Shown here: piece after piece, positions 44,560 through 53,879 of the stretch
How positions within the stretch are numbered: the stretch's first letter is position 1
How the letters are laid out: every line of letters begins with the position of its first letter
Source of the DNA: Marinobacterium sedimentorum
GTDB taxonomy: Bacteria > Pseudomonadota > Gammaproteobacteria > Pseudomonadales > Balneatricaceae
Assembly: GCF_024267675.1 (NCBI RefSeq)
Contig: NZ_JALDYX010000009.1
Location: 62,001-126,000, forward strand
Reading direction: 5' to 3'
DNA: 64,000 nt
Notes under the pieces: generated by a model
What the model saw: only the letters and a program-made list of their open reading frames with translations
Databases searched by the model: none
Told to the model about the DNA's origin: nothing
Translations under genes and position numbers: made by a program

Positions 44560-46548
44560 TCAGCCTGCCAGCAGTATGGCCTCGGCTCGTTCCACCAGAC
44601 TGACGCTTCCGCGCAGAATCACTATGTCGTTGTCCTGCAGCTGGGTGTCCATGTCGACGGCGCTGAGCAGCGCGTCGCCCCGGCGTATGGATTCCACCTC
44701 GGCCTTGATCTGCAGCTCACGCAGGCTGTGGCCGGCACCGTGGCAACCGGGTGACAGTACCACCGGGTGCAGCACTTTGGCCTGGGCGCCCCGGCGATCC
44801 AGCTTGCGGGACTGGCCACCATGGTAGTAGCCATGCAGCAGACGGTAGCGCTCCTCGCGCACGCGGCTGATGCGCGATTCTATGGCATCGCGGGGAATAT
44901 CCAGCAGCGTCAGTACGTGGGACACCAGCATCAGACTGCCCTCCAGGGCTTCGGGAATGACTTCGGTGGCGCCGGCATCCTGCAGCTCCTGCAGACGACT
45001 GTCATCCTGGGTGCGCACCAGCACCGGCAAGTCCGGGAAATGGTGTTTGAGGCCGTGCAGAGCGGTCAGGGCATCGCTGTCGCTGGGGAAGGTGAGAATC
45101 AGCAGCCGGGCCCGGCTTGAACCCAGGGTCTTCAGCAGGTCGGTACGCCTGGCATCGCCGTAATAGATGCGCTCGCCCGCAGCCGCGGCCTCCTGCACGC
45201 GCACGGGGTCGCTGTCGATGGTGATGTAGGGGATCTGCAGCGGTTGCAGGAAGCGGGTGATGACCTGGCCGACTCGCCCATAGCCGCAGAGAATAACGTG
45301 GTCGGACAGCTCTTCGAGGTCCTCCGGCAGCGGCGCGTTCAGGGCCGGCACTCTGGAGTCCTTGGCGGGCCTGTGGATGCCTCGGCTCAGGGTGGCGCTA
45401 AAGCGAATCAGCAGGGGCGTGCACAGCATGCTGAGGATGATAATGGCCACCACCAGGGCGTTCAGTTCGCTGCTGATCAGCTGGTGGCTTGAGGCGAGGG
45501 TGAGCAGCGCGAAGCCGAATTCTCCGCCCTGAGCCAGGCAGATACCGGCGCGCAGCGCATTGCCCATGTCCCGCTGCAGCAGCCAGGCGGCCAGTGCAAT
45601 CAGGCTGGCTTTGAGCAGCAGAAGGCCCAGCGTCAGCAGCAGTACCCAGTGTCCGTTGTGCGCCAGTGCTGCCAGATTCAGCTGCATGCCCACTGATACG
45701 AAGAAGAGCCCGAGCAGAACGTCGCGAAAGGGGCGGATATCGGCTTCGAGCTGATGACGGTAGCGGCTTTCGCCCAGCATCATGCCGGCCAGGAAACCGC
45801 CCAGAGCCATCGACAGGCCGGCGGCATGGGTGAGCCAGGCGGCGGTCAGGGCTGCGACCAGGGTGGTCAGCACAAACAGCTCGTCCGAGCGGGACTTGGC
45901 GACCTCGTTCAGCAGGCGCGGCAGCAGGGTGCGGCCAAACATGAGCAGGGCGGCCAGGATCGCCCCTCCCTGCAGTAGCGTGGGAATCAGGCTATGGAGA
46001 TTGATGGAGGTGCGATCGCTGGCCAGTGTCGGAACCAGAATGAGGAAGAAGACCGCGGCCAGATCCTGGAAGATGAGTATGGCTACCGACAGGCGGCCGT
46101 GGGGCGCATTGATCTCGCTGTGCCGGATCAGTTCACGGGTGACGATGGCGGTGGATGACAGCGCCAGGGCACCTGCAACGACCAGGCTGGCGGTGAAGGT
46201 CAGGCCGGCGAGCATGGCCAGTCCCATGAGCAGCGCACTGGTCGCCAGCACCTGGATGGAGCCCAGGCCGAATACAGTGCGGCGCATGGCAATCATGCGG
46301 GGCAGGGAAAATTCCAGCCCGAGCATGAACAGCAGAAAGACGACGCCCAGCTCACTGAGCAGCGCAATGCTTTTGTCGTTGCTGACCAGCCCCAGGGCAT
46401 AGGGACCCAGCAGGCTGCCGACGCTGAGGTACGCCAGTATGGGGGGCAGGCCGATGCGGCGAAACAGGCTGATGACCACTACTGCGGCGGCAATGATGGT
46501 CAGAAACTGATGGAAAAAACCCTGTTCCATGGTAGTCAGTTCCGTCAT
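44560..46548 (-). CDS. KefB-type monovalent cation:proton antiporter (CPA2)
   Basis: A 662-residue protein. About twelve transmembrane segments of the Na+/H+ exchanger fold (1-390) are followed by a TrkA-N/RCK domain starting DHVILCGYGRVGQVITRFLQ, with an acidic D at the NAD ribose position. A TrkA-C domain at the end includes DTQLQDNDIVILRGSV. It probably exports K+ or Na+ in exchange for protons under control of a nucleotide or glutathione adduct. The ATG at 46548 is used; a second ATG at 46530 is possible. A perfect 16-bp hairpin lies 15 bases before the start. Confidence 0.9.
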   Translation of the reverse strand: MTELTTMEQGFFHQFLTIIAAAVVVISLFRRIGLPPILAYLSVGSLLGPYALGLVSNDKSIALLSELGVVFLLFMLGLEFSLPRMIAMRRTVFGLGSIQVLATSALLMGLAMLAGLTFTASLVVAGALALSSTAIVTRELIRHSEINAPHGRLSVAILIFQDLAAVFFLILVPTLASDRTSINLHSLIPTLLQGGAILAALLMFGRTLLPRLLNEVAKSRSDELFVLTTLVAALTAAWLTHAAGLSMALGGFLAGMMLGESRYRHQLEADIRPFRDVLLGLFFVSVGMQLNLAALAHNGHWVLLLTLGLLLLKASLIALAAWLLQRDMGNALRAGICLAQGGEFGFALLTLASSHQLISSELNALVVAIIILSMLCTPLLIRFSATLSRGIHRPAKDSRVPALNAPLPEDLEELSDHVILCGYGRVGQVITRFLQPLQIPYITIDSDPVRVQEAAAAGERIYYGDARRTDLLKTLGSSRARLLILTFPSDSDALTALHGLKHHFPDLPVLVRTQDDSRLQELQDAGATEVIPEALEGSLMLVSHVLTLLDIPRDAIESRISRVREERYRLLHGYYHGGQSRKLDRRGAQAKVLHPVVLSPGCHGAGHSLRELQIKAEVESIRRGDALLSAVDMDTQLQDNDIVILRGSVSLVERAEAILLAG

Positions 46549-46562
46549 TGGAAACTAAGGGG

Positions 46563-46599
46563 CCGCCAAATCAGGCCCGGGGCGGGCCTGATTTGGCGG
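46563..46599. repeat. Perfect 16-bp stem hairpin before the KefB-type gene
   Basis: CCGCCAAATCAGGCCC (46563-46578) and its exact complement (46584-46599) with the loop GGGGC. There is no T tract on either strand, so it is not a standard terminator. It would sit in the antiporter mRNA leader. Confidence 0.8.
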
Positions 46600-46631
46600 A
46601 GGTCTGATGGCGCAGCAAAGCCCGGGGGCTG

Positions 46632-46683
46632 GCAGTCTGTCGGGCTTTTCCGCAGTAGATCAGTGGCAAGTCCGACAGGCTGC
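46632..46683. repeat. 52-bp hairpin repeat (CCTGTCGG family)
   Basis: Arms GCAGTCTGTCGGGCTT (46632-46647) and AAGTCCGACAGGCTGC (46668-46683) pair around a 20-base loop containing CGCAGTAGATCAGTG. The right half is nearly identical to 53849-53877, and the inverse occurs at 28518-28569. It ends beside the CTAG that contains the yqcC-like stop codon. Confidence 0.8.
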
Positions 46684-46686
46684 TGT

Positions 46687-47013
46687 CTAGTGCACCAGGC
46701 GCAGGGTGCTATCGATCTGACGGATCAGGTCGAGCAGCGCTGTGGTATCGGCATTGACGCCCTTGAAGGCTTCTTCAGCCATGGTTGCGATGTCACTGTT
46801 ACCGGGCAGTGCATGCTGCTGCTGAATCATCGCGTCGAAACGCGGAATCATGATCCACTGCAGCCACTCGCTGAATGTCAGGGTATCAATACAGAACGGT
46901 TCTATGCTGTTCAGTGCCTCGGCGCCGGGGGCGCTCTGCTGCCAGAGCTGCAGAGCCTGCAGCTCCTGTTCAAGCTGGCGCAGCAGCAGGTTTAGTTGCT
47001 GCTGGCGTGTCAC
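46687..47013 (-). CDS. YqcC family protein
   Basis: A 108-residue all-helical protein starting with GTG ([21 protein letters not shown]). It has the YqcC pattern [31 protein letters not shown]. YqcC is a small conserved protein of unknown function. The GTG overlaps the stop of the DAHP synthase gene by four bases (GTGA), so it is translated with it; an in-frame ATG at 47160 lies inside that gene and is unlikely. The TAG stop lies in the CTAG next to a hairpin repeat. Confidence 0.82.
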   Translation of the reverse strand: MTRQQQLNLLLRQLEQELQALQLWQQSAPGAEALNSIEPFCIDTLTFSEWLQWIMIPRFDAMIQQQHALPGNSDIATMAEEAFKGVNADTTALLDLIRQIDSTLRLVH

Positions 47014-48368
47014 CGGTTTGAGCTCCGGGCGTGCTTGAGGGTATCGGCAATCAGGAAAGCCAGCTCCAGCGCCTGTTCGCCATTGAGGCGCGGGTCGCAC
47101 TGGGTCTGGTAGCGATCCGCCAGGCCTTCTTCGGTGATCTGGAAGGCGCCGCCAACACACTCGGTAACGTTCTGCCCGGTCATCTCGAAATGCACGCCAC
47201 CGGCGTGGGTACCCTCGGCGTTGTGCACCTCGAAGAACCCCTTGATTTCGCGCAGGATGGCCTCGACGCTGCGGGTCTTGTAACCGCTCGATGCCGTGGT
47301 GGTGTTGCCGTGCATCGGATCAGAGCTCCAGATCACGTAGCGGCCGGCCAGCTTTACGGCGCGTACCAGCGGCGGCAGCTTTTCGGTGATCTTGTCCGCA
47401 CCCATGCGGGCGATCAGCGTGATGCGTCCTGGCAGGTTTTGCGGGTTGAGCGTATCCAGCAGGTGCAGCAGGTCATCGGTATTGGTGCTGGGACCAACCT
47501 TGATGCCGATCGGATTTTTCACGCCGCGCAGGAATTCCACATGGGCATGGTCCGGCTGACGGGTGCGATCGCCGATCCACAGCATATGAGCGGAACAGTC
47601 GTACCAGTCGTTGGTCTGGCTGTCGCGCCGGGTGAGAGCCTGCTCGTAACCCAGCAACAACGCCTCGTGGGAGGTGTAGAGCGAGGTTTCCTTGATCTGT
47701 GGGGTGTTCTGGGCATGCACGCCGCAGGCTTCCATAAAGGCCAGTGTCTGGTCGATCTGATTGGCCAGGTGCTGGTACTTTTCTCCCAGCGGGCTTTTTT
47801 CCACGAAGCCCAGGTTCCAGCGATGCACCTGATGCAGATCGGCAAAGCCGCCCTGGGCGAAGGCGCGCAGCAGGTTCAGTGTGGACGACGACTGGTGATA
47901 GGCGCGCAGCAGGCGTTGTGGGTCGGGGATGCGGGCCTCTGCGGTGAACTCGATATCATTGATGATATCGCCGCGATAGCTCGGCAGTTCGATGCCGCCC
48001 CGCGTTTCCATATCGGTAGAGCGGGGCTTGGCAAACTGGCCCGCCATGCGCCCGATCTTGACCACCGGGCAGCTGCCGGCAAAGGTCAGTACCACGGCCA
48101 TTTGCAGCAGCAGCTGGAAGGTATCCCGAATCTTGTTGGCGTTGAACTCGGAAAAGCTTTCGGCACAGTCGCCGCCCTGCAGCAAAAAGGCACGGCCTTC
48201 GGCAACATTGGCCAGCTGTGCGTGCAGTGAGCGGATTTCACCGGCAAAAACCAGCGGTGGCAACGCGCTCAGTTCGGCTTCCACGGCGCTAACGGCGTGC
48301 GGATCGGTGTAGGTCGGTTGCTGCACGATGGGCTTTTCGCGCCAGCTGCTGGGGCTCCAGTCTTGCAT
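47010..48368 (-). CDS. Class II 3-deoxy-7-phosphoheptulonate (DAHP) synthase
   Basis: A 452-residue class II (plant/AroA-II type) DAHP synthase. [12 protein letters not shown] lies near 60-71, ASGYKTRS and [18 protein letters not shown] near the C-terminus, with the metal-site cysteine, histidine and glutamate residues in these segments. It joins PEP and erythrose 4-phosphate, the first step of aromatic amino acid synthesis. In pseudomonads class II enzymes often have special regulation or serve secondary metabolism, but no biosynthetic cluster is present here. It is cotranscribed with a YqcC gene. The ATG at 48368 begins the usual [13 protein letters not shown]. Confidence 0.93.
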   Translation of the reverse strand: MQDWSPSSWREKPIVQQPTYTDPHAVSAVEAELSALPPLVFAGEIRSLHAQLANVAEGRAFLLQGGDCAESFSEFNANKIRDTFQLLLQMAVVLTFAGSCPVVKIGRMAGQFAKPRSTDMETRGGIELPSYRGDIINDIEFTAEARIPDPQRLLRAYHQSSSTLNLLRAFAQGGFADLHQVHRWNLGFVEKSPLGEKYQHLANQIDQTLAFMEACGVHAQNTPQIKETSLYTSHEALLLGYEQALTRRDSQTNDWYDCSAHMLWIGDRTRQPDHAHVEFLRGVKNPIGIKVGPSTNTDDLLHLLDTLNPQNLPGRITLIARMGADKITEKLPPLVRAVKLAGRYVIWSSDPMHGNTTTASSGYKTRSVEAILREIKGFFEVHNAEGTHAGGVHFEMTGQNVTECVGGAFQITEEGLADRYQTQCDPRLNGEQALELAFLIADTLKHARSSNR

Positions 48369-48632
48369 GGTATTGGATTCTGTCTGATGTCAATTTAGAG
48401 GAAGGCAACAGTGTACGGGATCATCGACAAGAAACAAGGCCCGCCGTGGCCTAGGGGCCAGCTCTGGCGCTGGTTTTGGGGGCGTTACTGGTGTGTTTTC
48501 GGGCTTGAATCAGTCGCAGGTGCGAGGCTGTTTAACGGGTATGAAGGGCTGCCGGGCTTGAGTTGGTCCGTCGCGAAGCCTATCTTCAGACGTTTGCCAT
48601 GCGGTGTTAATAACAGTCTGGAGAGAACCACT

Positions 48633-49022
48633 GTGTCTAAGGATGATTGGGAAAATGGTTTGCGGGTACGCACCGAAGTCATGGGCGAAGAATTTGTCAG
48701 CCGGGCGCTGACTGGTGCCAGTGATTTCACCATGCCGATGCAGGACTGGCTGAACGAGCATGCCTGGGGCTCGACCTGGCAGCGCGAGGGTTTGCCGCGC
48801 CAGACCCGTAGCCTGGTGACGATTGCGATGCTGGCGGCATTGAAGGCACCCACCGAGCTGAAGGGGCATGTGCGGGGCGCGCTGCGCAATGGCTGCAGTG
48901 TGGCGCAGATTCAGGAAGTGCTGCTGCAATCCCTGATTTATTGCGGCGCGCCGGCGGCGCAGGAGGCCTTTCGGGCGGCTCGTGAGGCGATTGAAGACTG
49001 GGAGTCGAGCGGCGGCAATTAG
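48633..49022 (+). CDS. Carboxymuconolactone decarboxylase family protein (PcaC-like)
   Basis: A 129-residue member of the AhpD/CMD fold. It resembles 4-carboxymuconolactone decarboxylase, with GLRVRTEVMG at the start, LPRQTRSLVTIAMLAAL and ELKGHVRGALRNGCSVAQIQEVLLQ. The AhpD CxxC is absent, so a peroxidase role is unlikely. The start is a GTG at 48633 with GGAGAGA 6-12 bases upstream. No other protocatechuate-pathway gene is nearby, so it may act on another lactone or a related substrate. Confidence 0.85.
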   Translation: MSKDDWENGLRVRTEVMGEEFVSRALTGASDFTMPMQDWLNEHAWGSTWQREGLPRQTRSLVTIAMLAALKAPTELKGHVRGALRNGCSVAQIQEVLLQSLIYCGAPAAQEAFRAAREAIEDWESSGGN

Positions 49023-49026
49023 GCCC

Positions 49027-49941
49027 TCAGGCGGTTTTGATACCGCTGAGGTTGCGGAACGAGACTTCCTTGGCGGTGTTAAGGAAGTCCACCATGAACT
49101 CGGATGATTTCTGGTCTTCACGGATGGCGGCATAGAGGGTGCACCAGACGCCCTTGTCACCCAGCGGGCGGGCGGCGATGTAGTCACGTTCCAGATATTC
49201 GTGTATCGCCCAGTTTGGCAATGCCGATACGCCACGACCGCTGGCGACCAGCTGCAGGATCATCACGGTCAGCTCGGCGGTGCGAATTTCAGCCGGGTCA
49301 ACGCCGGCCGGATCCAGAAAATGGTTGAAGATGTCCAGCTTGCCGTGATCCACCGGATAGGTGATCAGGGTTTCCTGGCTCAGGTCCTCGGCGTGGATAT
49401 AGCGCCGCGCCACCAGGCGATGCTGCTTGGCGATGGCCAGCACGGATTCGTAGCTGAACAGTGGAATGTAGATAATGCCGTTGCGGGTTTCGGGATCCGA
49501 GGTGATGACCAGGTCGAGGTCGCCGCGGGCCAGTGCCGGCAGCGGCTGGAAGCTGAAGCCGCTCGACAGGTCCATTTCGACTTCAGGCCAGTGCTGGCGA
49601 AAGTGGTCGATGGTGGGCATGAGCCATTCAAAACAGCTGTGACACTCGATACAGATATTCAGTCGCCCGGCCTCACCACCCGCCAGGCGGGCAATATCCC
49701 GCTCGGCATTGCGAATCATGGGCAGCACATCATCGGCCAGGGCCAGCAGGCGCTGGCCCGACGAGGTAAAGCAGATGGGCTTGGTTTTGCGGATGAACAG
49801 CGAACAGTTCAGCCGCTCTTCAAGATCCTTGATCTGATGGGAAAGGGCGGATTGGGTCAGGTGCACCCGCTCAGCGGCTTCAACCAGGCTGCCGGCATCG
49901 CGCAGGGCTGCCAGAGTCTTGAGATGCCTTAGTTCCACCAT
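49027..49941 (-). CDS. metR: LysR family regulator MetR
   Basis: A 304-residue LysR protein with an N-terminal winged helix (MVELRHLKTLAALRDAGSLVEAA; LTQSALSHQIKDLEERL). The start of the ligand domain, NICIECHSCFEWLMPTIDHF, is the typical MetR signature (homocysteine site). MetR activates methionine synthesis genes such as metE. Those genes are not next to it in this window. The ATG at 49941 is the natural family start. It is convergent with the PcaC-like gene, with four bases between the stops. Confidence 0.85.
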   Translation of the reverse strand: MVELRHLKTLAALRDAGSLVEAAERVHLTQSALSHQIKDLEERLNCSLFIRKTKPICFTSSGQRLLALADDVLPMIRNAERDIARLAGGEAGRLNICIECHSCFEWLMPTIDHFRQHWPEVEMDLSSGFSFQPLPALARGDLDLVITSDPETRNGIIYIPLFSYESVLAIAKQHRLVARRYIHAEDLSQETLITYPVDHGKLDIFNHFLDPAGVDPAEIRTAELTVMILQLVASGRGVSALPNWAIHEYLERDYIAARPLGDKGVWCTLYAAIREDQKSSEFMVDFLNTAKEVSFRNLSGIKTA

Positions 49942-50099
49942 GCCTGGTACCCATCCTGAATGAAATAAACGAAATTATAGCGGTAAACGCGACGGCCCGT
50001 CGGATCGCTGTGGCGAACCTGAGCCAAGTTGGAGGTAACGGTTGCGAAATTCGGCATCGGCGGGTGCAGAGTACAGCTGCCCGCCGATGCGTTTGAAGC

Positions 50100-51005
50100 T
50101 TAGTTGACCAGCAGGAATTCCAGCAGCGCCTTTTGGGCATGCAGGCGGTTTTCTGCTTCGTCGAACACGATGGAGCGGGGATCATCCAGCATGTCTTCGC
50201 TTATTTCCTCGCCCCGGTGGGCCGGCAGGCAGTGCAGGAAGACGGCGTCCGGGTTGGCCAGATCCATCAGTGCGGGGCTCACCTGGAAACCGACAAACTT
50301 GCGCTCGCGCATCCGCTGCTCATCTTCCTGGCCCATGGATGCCCAGACGTCGGTTGCGATCAGGTCGCTGCCGCGCACCGCTTCCTGAGGATCGCGGAAC
50401 AGCTGAATGCGATCGCCATGCTCCTCCAGCAGTGACTGCATGGGTTCAAAGCCTTCCGGACAGCAGATGTGCAGGCGGAAATCCAGCAATGCCGCGGCAT
50501 TGATATAGGAGTTGCACATGTTGTTGCCGTCGCCGATCCAGACCGCCGTCTTGCCCTGAATCGAGCCGCGATGCTCGTGGTAGGCCTGCATGTCGGCCAG
50601 CAGCTGGCAGGGGTGATAGTCATCCGTCAGTGCGTTGATGACCGGTACCCTGGAGTACTGGGCGAAGGTTTCCACGGTTTCATGACTGAAGGTGCGGATC
50701 ATGACCACGTCGACCATGCTGGAGATGACCCTTGCGCTGTCTTCAACCGGCTCGCCACGTCCCAGCTGGGTGTCCCGCGAGGACAGGAACATGGCGTGGC
50801 CGCCCAGCTGCGCCATGCCGGCTTCGAAGGATACGCGCGTGCGCGTCGAGGCCTTTTCGAAAATCATGGCCATGACGTGGTTCTGCAAAGGCTCGTAGAC
50901 GACGCCGTCATTGCGCATTTGCTTCAGTTCGCCGGCCCGCACGATGAGCTGTTTCAGCTCATCGGAGGACAGGTCTTTGAGTGTTAAAAAATGTCTCGTG
51001 CTCAT
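50100..51005 (-). CDS. argF: Ornithine carbamoyltransferase
   Basis: A 301-residue OTCase, full family length. The carbamoyl-phosphate motif is STRTRVSFE near 54-62, the [12 protein letters not shown] segment reads [12 protein letters not shown], and the ornithine loop is [10 protein letters not shown]. It makes citrulline from ornithine in arginine synthesis. It lies 45 bases after argD on the same strand, so both should be one transcript. Together with argG at 55.7 kb this supplies most late arginine steps. Confidence 0.96.
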   Translation of the reverse strand: MSTRHFLTLKDLSSDELKQLIVRAGELKQMRNDGVVYEPLQNHVMAMIFEKASTRTRVSFEAGMAQLGGHAMFLSSRDTQLGRGEPVEDSARVISSMVDVVMIRTFSHETVETFAQYSRVPVINALTDDYHPCQLLADMQAYHEHRGSIQGKTAVWIGDGNNMCNSYINAAALLDFRLHICCPEGFEPMQSLLEEHGDRIQLFRDPQEAVRGSDLIATDVWASMGQEDEQRMRERKFVGFQVSPALMDLANPDAVFLHCLPAHRGEEISEDMLDDPRSIVFDEAENRLHAQKALLEFLLVN

Positions 51006-51050
51006 AGGTAGTATCTGCTTAAGCAGGTCCTCTGAGAGCGGTGATCGAGG

Positions 51051-52244
51051 TTAGATTTCCCGCTCGTCAGCCGCATATATCTGGATCAGTTTTGACAGCG
51101 TGTTAACCATCAGGTCTGCTTCGCTATCGCTCATAATCAGGGGGGGCAGCAGTCGTACAACGCGGCCACCACCGGTTACATTCAGCAGGATGCCCTTGAC
51201 CTTGGCCAGTACGGCAAGCTCGCTGCCCGCTTCTGTCAGCTCGATGCCGATCATCAGGCCCTTGTTGCGGATTTCCCGAATGTAGTTCGAATCGCCCAGC
51301 TGGGCGCGAAAACCGTCGCAGATGCGCTTGCCCAGTTGCTCGGCGCGCTGGCAGAGATTTTCGTCCTGAATGGTATCAACCACGGCCAGAGCCGCAGCGC
51401 AGGCCAGCGGGTTACCGCCGTAGGTCGAGCCGTGGGTGCCCGGAGACAGAATAGTGGCAGCTTTGCCTGCGGCCAGACAAGCACCAATTGGCACGCCATT
51501 GCCCAGACCTTTGGCTGTAGTTACCACATCGGGCAGGATTGCGTTGTGCTGATACGCAAAGTACTCGCCGGTACGGCCGTTGCCGGTTTGAACTTCGTCC
51601 AGCATCAGCAGCCATTCGTGCTCATCGCAGATGCTGCGCAGCTGGTTGAGGTAGTTGTCGGCCGGAATGCGGATGCCGGCTTCGCCCTGTACCGGTTCCA
51701 CCAGGATGGCAACCACGTTGGGGTTGTTGGCGGCGATGGTGCGAATGGCGTCGACGTCATCGTAGGGCGCACGGACAAAACCGCTGACCAGGGGCTCAAA
51801 GCCCACCTGTACAGCCCGGTTGCCTGTGGCGCTCAGGGTGGCAAGGGTACGGCCGTGGAAGGCGTTTTCCATGACAATGATGGCCGGGTTATCGATGCCT
51901 TTCTGGTGGCCGTAGCGGCGTGCCAGTTTGATAGCGGCTTCGTTTGCCTCTGCGCCCGAGTTGCCAAAGAATACGCTGTCCATGCCGGAAATGGCGCACA
52001 GGCGCTCGGCCAGGCGCTCCTGCAGCGGAATGGTGTACAGATTCGAGGTGTGAATCAGACGGGAGGCCTGTTCGCTGATGGCGTGGGTGACGGCCGGGTG
52101 GCTGTGGCCCAGACCGCACACGGCGATGCCGGACAGCGCATCCAGATACTTGTTGCCGTCCGTGTCATACAGCCAGGCGCCTGCGCCGTGGTCGAAGGCA
52201 ACCGAGAGCCTGTTGTATGTATTCATGATAGGCGTAGCTGCCAT
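51051..52244 (-). CDS. argD: Acetylornithine aminotransferase
   Basis: A 397-residue class III aminotransferase. GNSGAEANEAAIKLAR binds PLP phosphate, the DEVQTGNGRTGEYFAYQ segment holds the cofactor aspartate, and the Schiff-base lysine is in VVTTAKGLGNGVPIGA. It transaminates N-acetylornithine and may also act on succinyl-diaminopimelate. GGGAG lies ahead of the ATG at 52244; a second ATG at 52226 would remove six residues. A weak ArgR-like dyad (TTGACT...ATTCATT) is visible about 70 bases upstream. First gene of the argD-argF pair. Confidence 0.92.
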   Translation of the reverse strand: MAATPIMNTYNRLSVAFDHGAGAWLYDTDGNKYLDALSGIAVCGLGHSHPAVTHAISEQASRLIHTSNLYTIPLQERLAERLCAISGMDSVFFGNSGAEANEAAIKLARRYGHQKGIDNPAIIVMENAFHGRTLATLSATGNRAVQVGFEPLVSGFVRAPYDDVDAIRTIAANNPNVVAILVEPVQGEAGIRIPADNYLNQLRSICDEHEWLLMLDEVQTGNGRTGEYFAYQHNAILPDVVTTAKGLGNGVPIGACLAAGKAATILSPGTHGSTYGGNPLACAAALAVVDTIQDENLCQRAEQLGKRICDGFRAQLGDSNYIREIRNKGLMIGIELTEAGSELAVLAKVKGILLNVTGGGRVVRLLPPLIMSDSEADLMVNTLSKLIQIYAADEREI

Positions 52245-52571
52245 GTTCGTGCTCCCAACAACGCAAAAAGGCAGCCCTGGCTGCCAAACGAAAGAAAGGC
52301 ATTCTATTGACTGGTATTCATTTTGGCAATGGAAGTCGTGCGGGCAGGCGTTCGTGGCTGTGGCAGACGAGGGCTAATGCGTAAAAAAACGACTATGCCC
52401 GGGGTTGAAGTGGTGAGCCTTTGGCGCAATATACTGGTCTGTGTCAGGAGGATAGAAGCCGGCGTGCGGGTGTTTTTTTGCCTGACTCTTTTGCTCGGAT
52501 ATATGGTAGGCTGATACGAGGCGTTCGCGCACGGCGGACTAGAGTTTCACCGTAGTTTTAAAGGTGTATCA
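52245..52571. other. Divergent intergenic region argD / grxD
   Basis: 327 bases with no supported gene. It should carry both promoters. Near 52305-52322 a half-conserved ARG-box-like dyad (TTGACT, ATTCATT) could bind ArgR, but the spacing is one base short of the E. coli consensus. A GTTTTTAAAGGTGT ribosome binding region precedes grxD. Confidence 0.45.
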
Positions 52572-52910
52572 ATGAGTGTGATCGATACTATCAAAGAGCA
52601 GGTCGAGAAAAATACCATCCTGCTTTACATGAAAGGCACGCCGCGTTTCCCGCAATGTGGTTTTTCATCCCGTACAGTAGAAGCTGTGATGAATTGTGGC
52701 GAGCGCTTCGCGTTCGTGAACATTCTGGAAAACCCTGAAATTCGTGCAGAGCTGCCCAAGTATGCGAACTGGCCGACCTTCCCGCAGTTGTGGGTCAATG
52801 GTGAGCTGGTGGGCGGTTGCGATATCGTCTGCGAGATGGCTGCCACTGGTGAGCTGGAAACGCTGATCAAGCAGGCCGCGGCGAACCAGGCTCCTGAAGA
52901 AGAAGCCTGA
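52572..52910 (+). CDS. grxD: Monothiol glutaredoxin (Grx4 type)
   Basis: A 112-residue glutaredoxin with the monothiol active site CGFS (in KGTPRFPQCGFSSR, about residues 23-36) and the glutathione-binding segments WPTFPQLWVNGELVGGCD. Such proteins carry a [2Fe-2S] cluster with glutathione as a dimer, passing it on to acceptors. The C-terminal tail is Glu/Ala-rich. It is followed by a hairpin terminator and a peroxiredoxin gene, as in Pseudomonas. Confidence 0.95.
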   Translation: MSVIDTIKEQVEKNTILLYMKGTPRFPQCGFSSRTVEAVMNCGERFAFVNILENPEIRAELPKYANWPTFPQLWVNGELVGGCDIVCEMAATGELETLIKQAAANQAPEEEA

Positions 52911-52930
52911 GTTAATACAGCATTTATTCT

Positions 52931-52968
52931 TTCGGCGTGATCACGCACAGTGGTCGCGCCGAAGTTTT
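52931..52968 (+). terminator. Terminator between grxD and the peroxiredoxin gene
   Basis: TTCGGCGTGATCA (52931-52943) and TGGTCGCGCCGAA (52951-52963) pair over 13 positions with two G-U pairs, followed by TTTTT. Probably partial or full termination of grxD. Confidence 0.75.
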
Positions 52969-53007
52969 TAAGCGTTGAAATACGACGACAAACGGAGAAA
53001 AGAAGTA

Positions 53008-53610
53008 ATGGGCGTACTAGTTGGCAAGCAAGCACCGGACTTTACCGCAGCAGCTGTTCTGGGCACTGGCGAAATCGTTGATTCCTACAACCTGAAAGAA
53101 GCCATCAAGGGCAAATACGGCCTGGTTTTCTTCTACCCGCTGGATTTCACTTTCGTTTGCCCGTCTGAGCTGATCGCGCTGGATCACCGCGTTGCTGCAT
53201 TCAAAGAGCGTAACGTTGAGGTTATCGGTGTTTCCATCGATTCCCAGTTCTCACACAACGCATGGCGCAACACCCCTGTTAATCAGGGTGGTATCGGTCC
53301 TGTGAAATACACTCTGGTGGCTGACATCAAGCACGAAATCTGCCAGGCGTACGATGTTGAGCACGCTGACGGTGTTGCATTCCGCGGCGCTTTCCTGATC
53401 GACCAGGAAGGCAACGTGCGTGCACAGATCGTCAATGACCTGCCGCTGGGCCGCAACATTGACGAGCTGATCCGTCTGGTTGATGCGCTGCAGTTCCATG
53501 AAGAGCACGGCGAAGTTTGCCCGGCTGGCTGGAACAAGGGTGACAAGGGCATGAACGCTTCTCCGGAAGGCGTTGCTGCTTACCTGGCTGAAGAGTCCGG
53601 CAAGCTGTAA
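53008..53610 (+). CDS. Typical 2-Cys peroxiredoxin (AhpC/TSA family)
   Basis: A 200-residue peroxiredoxin. The peroxidatic cysteine is in DFTFVCPSE (about residue 51), the resolving cysteine in GEVCPAGW (about 172), and YF-type C-terminal sequence is replaced by EESGKL. It reduces hydrogen and organic peroxides with thioredoxin or AhpF-like donors. The ATG at 53008 has GGAGAAAAG ahead; a frame extension from 52975 has no homology. Codon choice is of the highly expressed type. It lies in the Pseudomonas-like order grxD-prx-rnt. Confidence 0.95.
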   Translation: MGVLVGKQAPDFTAAAVLGTGEIVDSYNLKEAIKGKYGLVFFYPLDFTFVCPSELIALDHRVAAFKERNVEVIGVSIDSQFSHNAWRNTPVNQGGIGPVKYTLVADIKHEICQAYDVEHADGVAFRGAFLIDQEGNVRAQIVNDLPLGRNIDELIRLVDALQFHEEHGEVCPAGWNKGDKGMNASPEGVAAYLAEESGKL

Positions 53611-53660
53611 GCCTGTCTGCTGTGCGGGCCGACTCTCCGGAGTTGGCCCTTGCAGATATG

Positions 53661-53688
53661 AAAAACCCGTCTTCGTGACGGGTTTTTT
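53661..53688 (+). terminator. Rho-independent terminator of the peroxiredoxin gene
   Basis: AAAACCCGTC (53662-53671) and GACGGGTTTT (53677-53686) around TTCGT, followed by a T run, 50 bases after the stop. Confidence 0.92.
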
Positions 53689-53708
53689 GTGTTTGGGGGC
53701 GGGGTCTT

Positions 53709-53879
53709 CTAGCAGCCTGTCGGGCGTGGCCGGTCGTAGCGAGGGAAAGTCCGTTTTGAGGCAGTTTTTGAGCTCTTTTGAGGCAAATAGTGGTTCTATT
53801 TTACAAAAAAAAGAGAGCGAAAAATGACCAAAGTCGGCTTTTTCGCAGTAGATCAGTGTTAAGTCCGACAGGCTGCTAG
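53709..53879. mobile_element. 171-bp miniature inverted-repeat element with CTAG ends
   Basis: Perfect 15-bp terminal inverted repeat CTAGCAGCCTGTCGG (53709-53723) and its complement (53865-53879). The interior includes AATAGTGGTTCTATTT (53786-53801, inverse of 995-1010) and CGCAGTAGATCAGTG (as at 46651). The flanking CTAG may be a target duplication. The right end overlaps the rnt stop codon (TAG at 53876-53878 on the minus strand). No gene inside. Confidence 0.75.

Noticed and set aside
53641..53690. Terminator hairpin considered as part of the adjacent miniature element
   Set aside because: The hairpin has its own T tract and lies outside the 15-bp terminal repeats that define the element at 53709-53879.
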